The notes under the pieces were generated by a model that worked only from the letters and a program-made list of their open reading frames with translations, was not told where the DNA came from and ran no database searches. Made by a program: the position numbers and the translations under genes. DNA of 64,000 nucleotides from Tyto alba (taxonomy: Eukaryota > Chordata > Aves > Strigiformes > Tytonidae): positions 25,859,506-25,923,505 of the forward strand of contig NW_024881323.1 in assembly GCF_018691265.1 (NCBI RefSeq), given 5' to 3'. This document shows positions 1 through 12,427 of this stretch, one piece after another (the stretch's first letter is position 1; every line of letters starts with the position of its first letter).

Positions 1-2704
1 TGGTTAGTAACGTGCCTCGTCTTCATTTAAAGTTATAGTGGGTTTTAATTTTTCTGCACAAGCTCAAAGGGTGAGGGTCTTTACTCAGGCAGGGATCTTT
101 GAAGCGGTGGGTGTGATTTTTACTATTAGAATAGTTCCTACAAAGGACACTCTAATATCTAATTAATCTGATTTATGGTAAACAATTTTAACGAACTTCT
201 ATGTTTCAGGATGTTTCTCTTCTTCAAGGACAGTAGCTCCTTTTTATAAGTTCCTTACTAATCATTGTTAATGGTTTAACGAACAGAATAGCATTCTATC
301 TATCCTTGTATTTGATGAGAAACATTTGTATGGCCTATGTGTCCTTGTATTTGATGAGGAAACATTTGTGTGGGTTACACCAAGGTGAAGTCTTCCAAGA
401 ATAAATATGAAGCCCCCAGGCTATGCTACTGTACTGGGCAGCCGGTGATGGCTAGAGTCTGGAGTGCTCTGTGCTAGCTAACTGCTTTTATTTTTATCAT
501 GCCCTCTTCACCAGTAGTAGGAAGAAGGCAGACACTATGCAACCTGGTATGCATGAAGAATCACCCAAAATTGGGATAAGCTCATTTTAGGATAGCTTTA
601 TGCTATAATGCAGAAGTACAAATTTGCCCTGATATGGGATTGAGTACCATCTCTTTTTGTATTGAAGAACCTTATATAATATTTTCAGGTGTTTTGTCCA
701 GGGAAACATACTAATGTACTTTTACTAGAATAAGGGTATATAGAAGCCCTATATTAAAAAAAAAAAAAAATGCACAGAATAGAGAAAAAATATTTTAAAG
801 GAAATCAGACTACAGGCCATATCTTTCAAAAACAGTGGTTTAATTTTGCAAGAATCATGTAAATAGAGTGAAGGGGACTAAGGACTTATTTCAGAGTGTC
901 AAGAGGGACACAGGAAAATGAAGACAACAAAAATCTGGGACATGTTATAAAAGTAATGACTCATAGTGCCTAGGACACAGACAGGTTTGTGACACCTGTG
1001 TTTTATGAAGTTAGACTCATGGTGTCACCGATTAACTGCTCTGTTGGTGAAATGGCGATAATGGGATGTAATTGGCTGCATTTGTTCTTTTTTAACAATA
1101 GGGAATGGCTGAGGGGGGTTATATTTTTAATAACACATAATTGAACTAGAAGATCTGTTGATAGATTACCGAGTGATGCTCAAGGCCACGTGAGTGTTCC
1201 TCCTTTCAAGCTCAAAGCGGTTTTCCCTGCTCAGGAGAACTCACATAAAATGAAAAGGTTGTTCATTTGAGTCCTGTTTCACAAGTAAATATCCTCGAAG
1301 ATGCAATATAGCAGTCTTGATTCAATTCTGCCTCTCCAGTTGCTCTGAATGCAGCACCAGGAAGCAATTGAGGCTGGCTTTGGACACGGGTGTGAGCTTG
1401 CATGGTTCACCTGGATGGTTCAGCAAGTAGTGCCTCTGTCTGGGTCAGCGTGGGAGCTGCATGCTCAAGGAGGAATTTGTCTTGTCATGTCCCCTGTTAT
1501 GGATAACCGGGTGGTGGATGCGTGATCTCATGCTCTCAGGGACCTCGTCTCTCAGCCAGCTGAATCAGGGACCTGCCCAAAATGTGCCTTGCTGTGGTGG
1601 GAGCTGCAAGTAGCGCTGCAGCTGGGCCCTGGCCCATGGAAGTACTCCCTTGTTCAGGTGTAGCCTAAACACACACTGATTGTCTGGGCACCGTCTGTGT
1701 CAGTGCAGAATGAGAGACACCTCTGGAGGAGCCCAGGGATTGTCTTCATCTGTCTGAGTACAGAACGGATCACCTTCTCTCCACTGGCTCTGTTATACAG
1801 GGAGTCTGATGTAGGCCTCGAAAAACTAATTTACAGATACTTAAAAGTAGGAACTGTCAAACCCTGCCCCACAGGGTCTGTCTTCATCTTCCTTTCTCCA
1901 GACCTTGCTTGTGCAGATGGAGGAGGGCCAGTGACGAGGCACCAGGCTGGTGGGGAAAACCACTGAATTGCCTGGGCCTGCGCCCATCAGCTGTCCCCTC
2001 CCTGCCTTTCTGCCTCCCCGGTGACCCGTTGCTGCCAGCATACTCACAGCAGGCTCTGCTGGCAGCTGCTTTTGGAAGCAGCCAGGAGGTGCGTGCAGTC
2101 AGCTGATGGTGTATTATTTTGCAGCTTCTAGGCCTGCTACTGGCACTTCATCATGCCATTTGAATTATAATGGCCAACCTTTTGTTCAGGTTTGGTGAGT
2201 AAAGCCAGATTTTAATATGCTTATCTTCCTCTCTGAACTGTTACACACCTTTAAACATCAGTCTATAGTGACATCCTTGCCTCCAAAAGCTGCTTCTGTT
2301 AAATAATCTAAACAGACTGTGGAGCTCCTGAAATATATTTGTTTTGTTGTGCGAACAGATGTGAGTAGAGGGAAACCTGGTGTGACACAGGCTGGCAGTG
2401 CTAAACTGTGCTTAGTTGAGAGAGCTCCCTGGCTGGCAACAGAGTCCTCTGGTCATGATGCTGTGGTTTTCAGCTGCAGTGTTGTTAAAATAAGCTGCAA
2501 CCATATGGAACTCTTTCCCAATATTACTCTTCCTCCTGAACGTGGGATATTATGCAGCCGTGAAAGCTATGACAGGCCTGCTTTAATGCAAAGAGGCCAA
2601 AGAAGGGCTCATTACACATCTGTCATGGCTGCAAGGAGGGCTCAGCAGCTGGAAGAGGCCTGGGAGAAGAGAAGGCAGCCATGCATGAGGGGATGTCTCT
2701 AGGG
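1..2704. repeat. Upstream copy of a 2.7-kb direct repeat (end of a ~61.3-kb tandem unit)
   Basis: This block matches 61303-64000 in the same orientation over its whole length. The alignment breaks only because the window ends. Differences I can see are few: a C5/C4 run near 413-417, C versus A near 1226, and 1-2 base indels near 1264, 1764, 2018 and 2620. The block contains a run of 15 A near 756 and no recognised gene. A 127-codon plus-strand frame at 2319-2702 is broken in the second copy by a 2-base indel, which argues against it being a protein. The repeat presumably extends beyond the window edge. Confidence 0.95.
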
Positions 2705-5700
2705 CTAAAATCTTGCTGTGGCTTTGCATGAGCCTGGAGGTGTGATCTGTGCCGAGATGGCTTGAGAAGGCGGGTCTGTAGTGCAGTGTTAAGCATTTCA
2801 CTGCTAAATATGTGCTGAATTTCTCTGAAGCCACAGAATATTTCTGTCTTAAAAGCTGCAAGATTAACATTTTTCAACTTGCTATCATATACTCGTGAGG
2901 CATTCCACAAAAGAAAATCTCTTAGTAACCAATCACCTATTAATGGATCAGAGTTCAGATTATTTTTTTTTAGACACACATAACATTCAGAACATCTAAG
3001 GTCTATATTCACTTTTTTATACACAATATTTTTGTTATAAAAGCCAAGGAATTCACCTTGCATTTGCTGGGATAGAGATGTCTGAGCTGCCCCATGTGGA
3101 TGAGGTGTGCAGGCTCCATGGTGCTACAGAGTGTAATACTAGACATGTTCAAGCATGTCTGAAGGAAGAATATGTGCCTAAATATAACAATATCTGTGCA
3201 GCAAGTGAGTCTTAGTTCCCAAAATGCAATTCTGTCTCTGGCCACGCACATCATTTTTCTTGGCTGTGTTCCTCCTTGGTTCACCTTCACTTGTAGATAA
3301 CCTTGTAGTAGTTTTGCCTGGTAGCTATTACTTTCCAAAGTATTTTTTGGAAAATAAAAAAATTTGAAAATACTTGTGGTCTATGAAGAAGCTTCCTTCC
3401 TTTCTTCCTATTTTTTTTTTTTAATTACATTATCAAACTGACATGTTGATTGAAATTAATGGGCATGGATTTCCACCCAGACTATGGTGCTAGTGACTGA
3501 ATATTGTTATTGATGGCTTATATAAAATGTATTTGATGATCTTATCTGGCTTCCTAGCTGTTGCTGTCACACAAAACCCACACAGATCTGTTATCACTAG
3601 TTAGAAGAGAAGTTGAAGACAAATGAGGCAGATAGGTTTTTCAGCAGATGTTACCGAATTTTTAAGTCTTTTCAGAAGACTCGACCCTCACTATGTTTCT
3701 CTTTCAAAGCCAGCTGAATGTTTTTGTTCCTTTTAGTCTTTCAGGCACATTTTACCCACAGCAATGCCTACAACTGGGTACATCAGAGACACCAGCTCTT
3801 CACAACGCACCTTGCTGCCTGTTTTAAGTGCCCCAGAAAGGCAAATTCCCTTTCACAGCTGTGAGGGCAGGTACACTCAGCAGCAATTCCTTCTGGTTAA
3901 AAGCACATGTTTAAGCCTGATTCTCACATATTAAAGTCCTTTTGGATCACTCTGGCAATGTAAATGCCCTTGAAGCAGGTACAGATGAGGGACTCAGAGT
4001 CCAGAATTCAGCCTGTAGCTTTTCTGCTGCTGCGTGCTGACTGGGATTGAGGGCAGTGCCTCCCTCCAGTCATGGGCACAGAAATTCAGAGCAGATGCCC
4101 GTTAAGGCATCCCAAAACAGGTACCCTGCCTACATATACTTGGACGCTCACATGCGTGCCCATCTGTCAGGATGGCACGGGGCCCAAGCCAGTTGGGTCC
4201 TCTTCATAGCCACTGGTGCTGTGCCAGACATGGTGTTTGGTACCTGACCTCCATAACCTGGCAGGTGACCTCCTAATGGCATGGTGGCCTCCTCAGACAG
4301 CTAGCACATATGTATCTGAGCAATGTTTTTTCACTATTGACCATACTTGTTGACCTCCCCTTCAACAAAGGAGGAATGAGGGCTCAGGGGCCGTTTGCCA
4401 GATATGTGGGTTGTCTTGCAGTAGGCAGCATGGAAGCTCTCACACCGCTTCTCCTTTTAAGGGGTGGGGAACGTATGCCAGCAAAGTTCTTGGACTGTTT
4501 CATGGAAGGTTATGCCAATGTCAGTCTGTGGAAATAGGAAAAAATGAGTCTAAAAAAACAAAGACAAAATCCTGCTGAGCTAAAAGCATAAATTGATCAC
4601 TTCGCTTGCTGAGTGGATGAAGTGTTGCCTGAGAATATAGGATGCTCTTCTGTACAAACAAAAGAACGGAGGAGGTTTTCTGTGCTGGAAAGTAAAGTGA
4701 AAAAGAAATGGAATGGAGTAAAATCCTAGTCACAGCTGAAAATATCAGATAAATTCGATTCTCTACAGGAACAACTCATGATCCTTTAAAGTTATAGAAA
4801 TATGTATTTGCAGGCTTCTGTCAACCAAGCCATGAAAGCCCTGCTTGTGTGTTGATTTCAACGTTGTCTAGATGGGCAAAGTCAATTAAAGCAATTCAAT
4901 GTAACAGAAACACTGTAGGTCAACTTCTTCTGGTAGACTGAAGAAGTTATTTTTCTGACATCATTTAACTGATGGGGTGATGCCCATACTCTGCAGATCA
5001 TTGCATGTGCCCAAACTTTTGGCTCAGGATTAAATTTTACTACAGCTGAGACACACAATCCCTCTCTAAGTTCTAGAAATCAGATTTAGGTCTGCATAAG
5101 GTCCTTAAATATAAAGCCAATGTAAACAGTGCAGGACTTAATGGCAATCCTATAAAAGTATAAATCCAGTGTATTTACTTCCTGAAGCACTAGTGAGAGT
5201 TGGCTGTGCAGAAGCTACAATTCATCCAGCATACATAACTCTGTATTGTGTAATGCATCTTTTACAGTAGTGTTTAGGCACCTTGTACGTCAAGGAGATT
5301 GACACTAATTAAGACTGAAAAGGACTGATTCTACTCCGTCCTTTGGGGACTCATGCAAGGTTGTTTTAGATGATCTTCTAGGTGGTTTCTGCTTCATGCA
5401 TTCAAAAAGATAGTCTGCATCATGTTCTGAGGGTGCACAGTGCAAGCCCGCTCTTGTTTCTCATGGGAGAAAACTCCATAGCCCAGGATGCTTTACACTG
5501 TGTTCTTTTTTCAGCTTCTGCACCTTATGCTTGTTTGGGTACATTTCCTCTGCACAATGGCTCAGAATATTTTTGTTAGTAGTAACAAAAATGTCACTCC
5601 ATATGATACTGTAAAAAGAGATTTTGGGAGATTTCCCTACAGCCTGTCAACACTAAAATTATAGTAAAAGACTTACAACAAGATTTCAGGTCTTGGGCCT

Positions 5701-7946
5701 GGGCTTCCAGTCGTGATCTAATAGGTTAACTCAGATGATGCTTATGGTCCATACTGATGGGAGAAGTCCCTGGGTCTGAGTATACAATTTGTAGATACTT
5801 TAAAAATTCCAGACCCAAATCACACAGAAGTTCAGAGGCAGGAGATTGAAACTTTCTCTGTTGGAGACATTAGCAAAGATAGCACTGGATAATCCTCAGA
5901 TTAAAAATCATCCAATTAACACCTCTTGCCCTGCCACCTTAATTTCTGACCCATAATTTAAAAACTATTAGAGAAACCTCAGGGATTAATTAAAACTGAA
6001 ATATAGATGTAATTTTCTTTACTGCTATCAGCAAAACAGTTGTTCACCTGAGCTACCCCAGCACAGCCAGGCAGCACTGTTGTGGTGGGCAGTCTAGAGG
6101 TGTCACCCTTAGGAGGGTTTAAAAGAGCCACCCTCCTAAACATGCTGTTTAGGCCTTGCTTTCTCTATTTTATGTTCTCCCTTTATAATTAACTTTTATT
6201 CAAGGCAATTAATATCTTGTTGCTCTACAAATGGCTTCCACAAAATATACATCATAATTATATATTCATATTATCTTGTCTTCATGACTAAAACAAAAGA
6301 ATTCTAGTAAATTTGTAAAACCAGCACATTTAAATTTTCCTTCTTAACCAGGAAAAAGGTTTTCTATAACCTTTCTGGGTAACATACTTGCATGCCTACA
6401 ATGAAATTCACTGACATTGGGTGAACATTTCACCTCTAAATATTTCCAACCTGTATTTCTGCAAAATTAGATTCCCTCAGGGTTGGGAGAGACCTTCCTG
6501 GCTGGCCTGATAACACAATTACACTCTTATAGGCAGCCTTTCTTTGGAAGGAAATTTTAATCCATCTTTCGTGTTTAATCTTGTGGGTAACATCTTAGGT
6601 CCTACAATAGTAATCAGATTTGCTAGTGGCATGTCACTATTAAGTTCTGTTACTAAAATTATTTATATTCAATCAGTTGTTAATATTGCAAGTTATAACA
6701 TAACCTATGCAGCCACAATACACTTAAGGCTTACTAAATTTTTAAATAAAATCTTACAGTAGTTGCTGAAACTTTCTGTTGAGCTTTGTTGAATTTTAAC
6801 CAGTAAATACCCATGTGCTAATTGTATCTTTCCTTGGGTGTTTTACTTGGGTGTTTGCCATTTTTTTGGGCTACATCATACACAGTTGACCAGAATTTTT
6901 CTAATTAATTTTTCTTTGTTTTTCTCTTAGCATGCACTGCTTACATTTCTTTTAGTTGTCAGTCTAAACCCAGCACACCTATGGACAAAGTGGAGCTGGA
7001 TAACAGTGTTTGTATCTTCCTGCTACACGCTTAAAAAGGAGGCATTGAATTAATCCTTGGTTTTATAGATGCTGGTTTCAAAATGACCAGAAAGGGATGA
7101 TTGTGCATAAATATTAGCATCTCATGAATCACACATGTACAGGTAAAAACTCCAGAATGACACAGACAGGGTATTCCTGTCCCAACAGCAAGAACTGTGT
7201 TTGGATAAAGTGTAAGAGTTGCCAAAATGCAAATAGTTCTTAAATTATGTGCTGCAATACCATGGCAGGTAATAAAACTGTATGAGTATAATTATTTTTA
7301 AATTATTTAAATAAGGAATAAAATTAGAAAGTGATCTTTCATTGTTAGGTCATAAAACTTTAGCATGTTATCTTAGTTAGAATCAACTAAGTAAATTATT
7401 TCTTTCCCTACCCATTTATATTTGGCTGAATAATTATTTTAATCCCCTTTCATTAGCCAGATGACGTATTCTAAACTGAATCTATTACATGTTTGTCTTT
7501 TGTCACTGATGCATTTTACACACAAAATTTTGCCTAATAGTTTTCATCTGCATTTTCAGGGAAATTTCTTTTTAACCATAAATGTATGCAACAGGCTCTG
7601 CTATCTAAAAATCTTCAAAAATAAGCAAATCCTATAGCTCAAAACTGAGCTAAAATGGGAATTTTATTCAGAGAACACCCACTAGATGTCTTGGGGGTTT
7701 TGCCTCAAACCTTTCATAGGGCTAAGAGGAAACCTGCCCCTCATCACACCATCCTATATTGAGCATCTCTTCCTGTTTCACACTTTTTCAAGTATTTCCC
7801 AATTTATAGACTGTTAATACATGTTCTCTGTATTTGGCAAAACATAGGAACCCCCACCTCTGCCCCAGCTCATTCTAAAAAAGGACATTCAAGATTTGTG
7901 ATTTTTTTTTTTTTTCATTTGGTGGCTTTTTTTTCACAGTAACTAT
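2705..7946. other. No gene recognised (AT-rich spacer)
   Basis: Short frames occur on both strands, but none has recognisable domains, splice context or conserved motifs. Base composition is AT-rich with scattered homopolymer runs. I see no RNA gene or complete transposon here. Confidence 0.6.
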
Positions 7947-8018
7947 TGAACAAGGGGGTTGGACTAGATGATCCTTAAAGGTCCCCTACAACCCCAAATA
8001 TTCTATGATTTTATGAAA
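7947..8018 (+). mobile_element. CR1-type LINE 3' tail fragment
   Basis: The segment carries the typical CR1 tail wording: a GGTTGGACTAGATGATCCTT stretch, then GGTCCCCTACAACCC and the terminal TTCTATGATTTTATGA. CR1 elements end in short ATTCTATG-like repeats rather than poly(A). Only the extreme 3' end, about 70 bases, is evident, as is usual for 5'-truncated copies. It supports a sauropsid (bird or reptile) origin. Confidence 0.85.
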
Positions 8019-9695
8019 TTAAAGTTAGAGAGGCTACCCACTGCTTGCTTCAAGTAATCATCGCAGAAATCCTTTGGGCTTCAACTTGCAAAGTCTTCCA
8101 ACATTCTAAAACAACATAATTACTAAAAGAAAAATATTTCTTTATTTCATTCCTAACAAATTGTATAGAATTATAGCCTAATTTAACTGCTAAAGAATAA
8201 GCTTGCAACAGCAATTCAGTCTTTAAGATTTCCACACTGCCAAGCCAAGTGGCTATAAATCATAGCTGGTAGGGGCTGGTTGAGGCAGCTTCTGGGGAGA
8301 CATTCTCCAACTGATACTATTTCAATTAATTAAGATTGGAAACATTACCCACAACATTCTTCCTTTTAATAGCCCTAATTGGATACACATAAGTCTCCTG
8401 TATTAACAGCTCAGTGAAATTCAATCATTTGTGGACAATTCAGACTTAAAACTACATAAACTAGTAATGTTACAATATCCTTAGCTTTCCAAGCATTCTC
8501 CCACAAAAATGTGTCAAAATAAATATTGCTTTGGCTTCCCCAGTTTAGCAGGTGTGCCCAAGTTGGTCTATAGCAACTGCAATTAATTATCTAATTCTCC
8601 CTGGACCAATGCCCTGTGCTTGCAGTCATTGGTTTCCTCACCATTGTTTTAATAATATGATTAATTTGATCCATCCTTCCAAAAAACTAAGGCTGAGAGA
8701 AAACAGTTAATTTAAACCAGGCTTCCACTATGGTTGGAATCAAGAATACTCAGTGTCACCCCTAAAAGAAAGTTCCTCAATTGCTCCTAAAAATGCTCCC
8801 AAACTTTGGTTCCAACAATGCCCTGGCTGGGGCCAGAAGCTGCTTTTAAAGACAAGGCTTGCCTCGTCTCTGCATAAAACATATGGAACTCCCTATGTGG
8901 ATGCACATAATTATACATCTCTTCTAACCAACACTTCATTTTCAAGTCAAGTACAGAAATCATAAATATATCAACATTCAAATAAACTCATTAGTATCCT
9001 ACTAAACTGAAAAACCTTTAATAACATTACATTTATTAAGAATAAAAATGCTGGTACATTTATGTCTTATTAAACATGAATGCCTTAAACAGAATGTCCT
9101 TCACAAATCTGCTAGCTCTTGCTTTCTGAAAGGTTGATAGAAACTGAGCAAGTGTAAACACAGTTTGTGATTGTACCTAATACATAACTTCTTCATATGC
9201 AAATGGAGATAAAGCTTGAAATTGAATCTACCTCTTACTTCATGCAATTTTACTAATTAAGAGAAATTTGTAAAATTCCTGGGTCACAATTTTTCTAGCC
9301 TTTCTAAAAGTGTATACAGTATATATATCTGTCAAATTCATGAAGTGTTTGTGTTTAGTCAATGTTAGTAATTCCTCAGAAGTGAGGCTGTGGGAAAGCG
9401 TGTGTAACCTGCTACTCCAGCGTCCCCTGCCCCGGCTGGCCAGCTGCCGACTGGCAGCCAGAGAGCAGACTCAGAAAAAGCACCGCAGCAGCAGCTGCTA
9501 CAGTGGAGGAGGGAAAAAAACTCCCACAAATAACTCAGCAATTGTCTTGGAGCAGCTAAATCGGGAAGTGTAAATTGGTAAAACAAAAGGCTGTGTTTTT
9601 CTAGTGGGTTATTTTTCGCTCTGCTGTACGAGGGACCTGTTTCTGAGCAGCCCAGGGGGCACAGCCTTCCGCTTTGGGGACTGAGTGATGACTTG
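8019..9695. other. No gene recognised; flank of provirus A
   Basis: AT-rich sequence up to about 9380, then a more GC-rich stretch (9380-9695) with overlapping frames on both strands that resemble no family I know. The GC-rich part could be a promoter remnant or older repeat. The right edge abuts the provirus A 3' LTR. Confidence 0.5.
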
Positions 9696-10030
9696 TGCTG
9701 GGCTGGGCGAGCCGAGGACTCAGGCCAAGGAGGAAGAACGCAGCCGACTCAGTATGAGTGATAAAGCGTGCTTCAGTTTATTGATTTTCATTACAGCCTT
9801 TTATAATCCTTCTGCTTAATTATGCCTACTAGTCAATCATTGATTGGATAAAATACAAGCAAGCCGTGCCAGGGCTTGTTGGCCCAAGCCCTGGGAAAGA
9901 CCCAGATAAGTTAGTTTAAGAAACAAAGAATGCTCATTTCTCCATCCTACTCATGCTAACTTAAAAGAGACTCTCGTCGCAAAGAGGATCTCTAGATCCA
10001 TGTCCCTTTTCCCTTAGCCATTCTCCAACA
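9696..10030 (-). repeat. Provirus A 3' LTR (with U3 deletion)
   Basis: Read on the minus strand it starts TGTTGGAGAATGG and ends ...CCCAGCA. A poly(A) signal AATAAA lies at 9777-9782. Compared with the 5' LTR it lacks roughly 125 bases of U3, the part of 16388-16512 containing the CACTCTTGCTG repeats, and carries scattered substitutions. The asymmetric LTRs indicate either a post-insertion deletion or recombination between related copies. Confidence 0.92.
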
Positions 10031-10611
10031 ATTCCCCCTTTTTCTTTTTGGGCCAACATGATGCTCCTATTGATGCTAGTTTCAAAAATTTTTAGACAAA
10101 GGCGCTGAATACATGAAAAGCAACATAATACAATGCCAAGCAATATTATTATAAAAAGAAATCCTACCAGAAGTGGCTTAATAAATCCTAAGAGCCAAGA
10201 TGGGAATCCCAAGGACTTCCACCATTCTGCAAAAGGATCATTATCTACTTTTAATTTGTTAAGGTTGTCTCGCAAGTGCTCAAGCTGTTTGTGGACACTA
10301 TTGCTGTGATCAGAAAGGTTAAAGCAACACATACCATCAAATTCATCACACCCATGTCCCTGCGCTAAAAGCAGGAAATCGATCGCGGCACGATTTTGTA
10401 GAACAGCATGGCGAATACTATCAACATCGGTTGTTAATTCTGACAGAATGGTTGAGGTCAAATTAGACTGCTTAGCTGCCCACATGCCAATTTCTTTAGA
10501 TTGGCTGCATTCCATGCGGCCATGACTCCAGGTATAAGGAGTGATGCGAAAAAAGCCTCTGTTTTAGAAGGAAGCTGGACATTATCATCACATTTTTCAT
10601 TTAAAATACTT
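9961..10611 (-). pseudogene. env: Provirus A env, transmembrane subunit (frameshifted)
   Basis: The region encodes the fusion subunit after a basic RQKR-type cleavage site near 10609-10620. It shows a heptad-rich ectodomain, a CX6CC loop followed by a CFNLSD segment, a strongly hydrophobic membrane anchor (about 10090-10180) with adjacent cysteines, and a short tail. Two overlapping frames (10458-10853 and 9961-10515) must be combined, so there is a frameshift around 10500. The CX6CC type is that of alpha-, gamma- and D-type retroviruses. The tail runs nearly to the polypurine tract, as expected for env. The product is not expected to be made intact. Confidence 0.85.
10031..10050 (-). other. 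Provirus A polypurine tract
   Basis: Minus-strand AAAAAGAAAAAGGGGGAAT directly precedes the 3' LTR TG, the expected position of the plus-strand primer used in reverse transcription. Confidence 0.85.
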
Positions 10612-11416
10612 CTTTTTTGCCTTGTTCGGTTGAACTTTCCGATCATCTGCTCTTTACTTGGTGCAAAGATGGTTAGCTGACCTATATAACATGGCCCTCC
10701 CACTGGTCTCCAGGGGATTCCTGGCCAGGCGCGATCCCCGCAAATCAGAAAGAAACCTGGCGGCAGGCTTTTTTCCCCTGTGACATTTACTGGCCATACC
10801 CCTCCGCCTGTCGCGGTCAGATTCCACCAGTTCATTTTTGCTGTAACATTCATGAACTGCTGCCATAGAGGTTCTTTGTTTGATATATAAAGTAATGTCC
10901 ATCATCCCCAAAAGAGACTGCACCTGTCCCATTCTCTGCTTGATATGCGGAAGACATGTTAGAACAGTTGGTTATATGAGTGACGTTTGCAATGCTAGCT
11001 GGTCCCATAGAAGCCATTAGATCTAACTCTTGAATCGGAGCAATAGCAGAAGCATTTAGACAATGATTAGACATTGAAGCCGGCAAGATTCAAATGCAAA
11101 TGGCAAGTTAGCTATACATTCCCCACTTCTCTTCTCTTAAACACATAGAACAGTTACATTTTTTCCACTGAGTAACATTATAATACCCATCAAGCTTATC
11201 TACCGTTTCATGTACAGACAACGGTATCCCAACAAGGCAAGTTTTGAATGGATCTGCAGTGGATGCTAGGCTTAAACAGAAATCGGTGTGACCGGTTTGA
11301 TTTGCCCAGGTGAGCCATATGTTGGTGTCTTTCATCAAATGGTGAGGATTAGCGCAGCAGGTCGACACGAGTCCGAAAAGAAGCAGAATCACTCTCCGAG
11401 GGCTGCGCGTGTCCAT
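10612..11416 (-). pseudogene. env: Provirus A env, leader and surface subunit (multiple frame breaks)
   Basis: A likely leader begins at the methionine near 11416, with basic residues followed by a leucine-rich hydrophobic stretch and cysteines. The surface region has many N-x-S/T sites and cysteines, as in glycosylated retroviral surface proteins. It is spread over three frames (11108-11482, 10850-11086 and 10458-10853), so at least two frameshifts interrupt it. A multibasic site marks the boundary with the transmembrane part. Relation to alpharetroviral envelopes is inferred from the downstream subunit; the surface subunit alone is too divergent to place. Confidence 0.75.
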
Positions 11417-11429
11417 TTCGCTGGTATCC

Positions 11430-11771
11430 ATTTTGGTCATCCAGGGCAGGAACATGTGTAACATCCATCTGCCATATTTCATTTGAACTTAAACCTCTGG
11501 GATTTACCCCGGCACCCAGTCCTGGCCCATGATGGCTGCACTGAGGGCATGCCCTCACTATACCTTTCGCTTCTTCTGCAGTCAGGTTAAATTGCGTTCT
11601 TAGCCCTCGAGCGTTTTGATGAAAATTACTGTGAGACTCCCTTGCCTTTACAAAATCACTGACCGGGGCTGACATCATTACCAATTCATCTGCTCTTTGA
11701 TTTCCTTCTCCCAAACCATGATTCCACATATGACTTCTGATGTGAATGATTGCATAAGGGTGTTGCCTCAT
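11430..11771 (-). pseudogene. pol: Provirus A pol, integrase N-terminal part (core deleted)
   Basis: The frame holds the end of RNase H (GEGNQRADEL), then the integrase HHCC zinc-binding module (H-x3-H ... CPQC, about 11545-11650), then the start of the catalytic domain (IWQMDVTHVP, which holds the first catalytic Asp). Within about ten residues it runs into sequence overlapping the env leader. The rest of the catalytic core, with the second Asp and the Glu, and the C-terminal domain are missing. This is an internal deletion joining pol directly to env. Confidence 0.85.
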
Positions 11772-11806
11772 CTGCAGTAAAGACCTTAGCTGTCTAAACA
11801 GCTGTC

Positions 11807-12427
11807 CTAACCTAAGATTTCTGGTATCTTTAATCTGGGCATCTTCGATGCGTTGACTACTCCTGCCACATACAGGGAATCAGTCACTACATTGATCCGT
11901 TCCTCGTTCCAAGTACCGAAAGCCCATACGACCGCAGGTAATTCCAACGTTTGCAACGAGTCACCTGGAACTGCCTCTAGCAAATGGTGGTGCCATTCGT
12001 CATTGGCAGTCCATGTGATCGCAGCTCGTTTGGACTTTTTGCCTGCGTCAGTGAAAACTGTTTGGGCTTCTTTCAGGGGTACTTCACTGTACAGAGGCCT
12101 CCGGATCCATTCATTGTGACTTATCCACTGTATTATTGGTGCCTTGTGTGGCAGTACAGAGATATTAACGTCTGTAGAAAGCAAACATTCACACAGTTCT
12201 TGACTATTCATAAGGTACCAATCTATTGTGTTTTTCTGCATAGGGACATATATCTGACTTAGCTCTTGCCCTGTGACCTGCCAAACCCTTTTTCGACCTT
12301 TTCGTATTAATTCTGCTAACGTGTCTATTCTGGGTTGTATTGATTTCTTTGGCTGAATTTTGGGAAAGATCCACTCTAGTATTTTGAGGTCCCTCTTCTC
12401 CCCCTTTTTCTTTTTACATTGAGTCAA
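11807..12427 (-). pseudogene. pol: Provirus A pol, connection and RNase H domains
   Basis: A 206-codon frame covers the connection segment and RNase H. Visible features are VFTDAG (first catalytic Asp), LQTLELPAV (Glu) and VVTDSLYV (Asp), in the usual order for retroviral RNase H, which degrades RNA in RNA-DNA hybrids. It is out of frame with the reverse transcriptase segment upstream, where the two overlap by a few bases at 12424, and with the integrase segment downstream. The original pol frame is therefore broken at both ends. Confidence 0.85.

Noticed and set aside
2319..2702. A 127-codon frame in the 2.7-kb repeat
   Set aside because: The second copy has a 2-base indel inside it, and no family is recognisable.
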